Of a stretch of DNA of 64,000 nt, positions 62,915-64,000 are shown piece by piece (position 1 is the first letter of the stretch; the number at the start of each line of letters is the position of its first letter). The position numbers were made by a program, and so were the translations under genes. The notes below the pieces were generated by a model that saw only the letters and a program-made list of their open reading frames with translations, ran no database searches and was not told the origin of the DNA. Source of the DNA: Trichomonas vaginalis G3. Taxonomy: Eukaryota; Parabasalia; Trichomonadida; Trichomonadidae. Location of the stretch: NCBI RefSeq assembly GCF_026262505.1, contig NC_067203.1, forward strand, positions 9,238,001 to 9,302,000. Reading direction: 5' to 3'.

Positions 62915-62923
62915 GTCACTTTT
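62915..62923 (+). promoter_or_regulatory. GTCACTTTT box upstream of the exonuclease gene
   Basis: Exact GTCACTTTT with one further T, 15 nt before the ATG at 62939 and on the same strand. This spacing is close to that seen at CFAP20 and the tail-anchored gene. Confidence 0.5.
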
Positions 62924-62938
62924 TAATGCTAAACTTTG

Positions 62939-64000
62939 ATGAGCAACAAAGCTATCAGAGAAGTTACATGTCCAATTTCGAAGGTTAAGCATATCATTGT
63001 CAGGAAAGATGACACTGAAGCCATAAGAGCACTTCGTATTTGGGCCACAAAATTATTTGTCCGAATGCGACGTGGAGAATCCATTCTTTTATCAATGGAT
63101 TGTGAAGGCTGGAAGCTTGGAACTATTCATAAGTCTCTCGGTCTTCTACAAATATGCGAAATTTTAGATCAAAGTATTCTGATTAAACCAAGAGATGAAT
63201 CACAAAAATCATTAAGACTTAAGTCAGGATTCTTAGTTCACTTTCCTACTACCAACGAAGTAATCGATATTCTATCAGGTGTCTTACATCATCCAAATGT
63301 AATTTTATGTACTTATGATTTCACATCTGATATCTCATCCTTGATGGAAGCAGGTGTAAAGATCAATACGAAAAGAATTTTTGATGCCCAATTGGTCAGT
63401 GCTTCGAATACAAGTACAGAACCAATATGGGTTCTTACAGACACTCAGGCTCGCTCTATTATAGCGCGTGCAAGAGGTATGATAGGAACTGTGAAAGAAG
63501 CGCAGGATGCCGTTAACTTTATGTCATCCAAAAAAGGAAATATGTTCGAATTTCTTACATTTCTACATAGAAAGGACCAAGACCCATTTGCATCTATGGT
63601 TGATGATGACTTTTATAAATACGCTGCTGGTGACTTAGTTATGACAGCTCTTGCTGCATTATATAGTTTCTATTTTGGATTTAGCTCGAAAACATGGGAA
63701 TTATCTGCTATAAAGGTTAAAGAGTTCTTATCACTACAAAAGATGCATCAACAGGTGCTCATGCCATCAGCTGTACGTCAAGAAGCCTTCTTAACGAGAT
63801 ATAACCTCAAAGATCTTAAAGAATACCAAACTTCTGGTTACAAAATACCTTTAACAGATGACTCTGTTATCCGTATGGCTCTAACATTGTATGTTAAAGC
63901 TGATATGATTGTTAATCTTCTTAAAATCCTTCCAGAAAAATATTCTAAGTCATTTAGTGAAATTAATGCTCAGATAATTAGAAATGACTTGGAAGGGAAG
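62939..64000 (+). CDS. DEDD-type 3'-5' exonuclease-domain protein (cut by window end)
   Basis: 354 codons are visible and the frame is still open at the window edge. The RNase D/WRN-like exonuclease core is recognisable: LSMDCEGWKLG holds the first acidic pair (D54, E56), VILCTYDFTSDISSLMEAGVKI matches 'kv.H....D...L....gi', IFDAQL follows, and YAAGDLVMTALAALY matches 'Yaa.Da..ll.ly' with the last Asp and Tyr. Such domains trim RNA or DNA 3' ends; EXD1/EXD2-like and RNase D-like proteins are candidates. Without the C-terminus the subfamily cannot be fixed. It has its own GTCACTTTT box. Confidence 0.78.
   Translation, partial: MSNKAIREVTCPISKVKHIIVRKDDTEAIRALRIWATKLFVRMRRGESILLSMDCEGWKLGTIHKSLGLLQICEILDQSILIKPRDESQKSLRLKSGFLVHFPTTNEVIDILSGVLHHPNVILCTYDFTSDISSLMEAGVKINTKRIFDAQLVSASNTSTEPIWVLTDTQARSIIARARGMIGTVKEAQDAVNFMSSKKGNMFEFLTFLHRKDQDPFASMVDDDFYKYAAGDLVMTALAALYSFYFGFSSKTWELSAIKVKEFLSLQKMHQQVLMPSAVRQEAFLTRYNLKDLKEYQTSGYKIPLTDDSVIRMALTLYVKADMIVNLLKILPEKYSKSFSEINAQIIRNDLEGK

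Noticed and set aside
1-64000. Polinton/Maverick or retrovirus-like fossils
   Set aside because: Trichomonad genomes are rich in Mavericks, but I saw no protein-primed polymerase, capsid, ATPase, retroviral integrase or LTR signature in this window.
1-64000. tRNA, rRNA or snRNA genes
   Set aside because: No tRNA B-box-like GGTTCGAATCC sequence or rRNA core sequence was noticed on either strand.

Overview
The window looks like nuclear DNA of a parabasalid flagellate, most likely a Tritrichomonas- or Trichomonas-like species. The evidence is an AT-rich sequence (by eye about two thirds A+T), intron-free ORFs separated by short intergenic stretches, a BspA-like leucine-rich-repeat gene, several families of cut-and-paste DNA transposon (MULE, hAT, a TTAA-flanked MITE) and a LINE. 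Flagellar/ciliary proteins (CFAP20, a DZIP1-like zinc-finger protein) agree with a flagellate. The species call is inference from gene content; no rRNA or tRNA gene was seen.

Layout. 1-10 kb: a possible bromodomain-like protein, a tail-anchored protein, a vacuolar-type cation/H+ antiporter with an N-terminal YccF domain, a small basic protein, CFAP20, one TTAA MITE, and a secreted/membrane protein whose last ~36 codons are in a shifted frame. 11.0-11.5 kb: a GC-rich island of tandem hairpins that no gene explains. 12.5-16.2 kb: a broken alpha-helical-repeat (importin/exportin-like) gene carrying the second MITE copy. 16.4-18.7 kb: two type II membrane proteins, one a GT61-like glycosyltransferase. 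19.0-19.7 kb: ribosomal protein L10a. 20.0-25.0 kb: a DZIP1-like gene whose 3' end was split by a 4.0-kb MULE with a 10-bp target duplication. 27.4-33.3 kb: a Piezo mechanosensitive channel. 33.8-36.3 kb: a decayed BspA-like gene. 36.6-42.0 kb: an unknown protein with a 17-residue tandem repeat, and a GAF/cyclic-nucleotide phosphodiesterase. 42.1-45.3 kb: a broken hAT element and a cluster of foldbacks. 46.3-47.5 kb: a protein kinase with two in-frame stops. 48.6-52.7 kb: a broken LINE with C2H2 fingers. 53-64 kb: an ordinary gene run with a longin protein, an Api92-like protein, a USP9X-like scaffold, a GOLD/Wntless-like membrane protein, a SPRY protein, an exostosin, a small coiled coil and a DEDD exonuclease cut by the window edge.

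There is no operon logic; genes lie on both strands with their own promoters. A 9-mer, GTCACTTTT, recurs just upstream of start codons of several genes in the same orientation, and also sits in both terminal inverted repeats of the MULE.

The most unusual signals are: (1) the 11.0-11.5 kb hairpin array, in which corresponding stems differ in sequence but keep perfect pairing; (2) the 62-nt perfect three-way junction in the MULE; (3) the MULE insertion whose in-silico removal reopens the DZIP1-like reading frame; (4) the GTCACTTTT box. I recognised no Polinton, retrovirus-like or CRISPR element.
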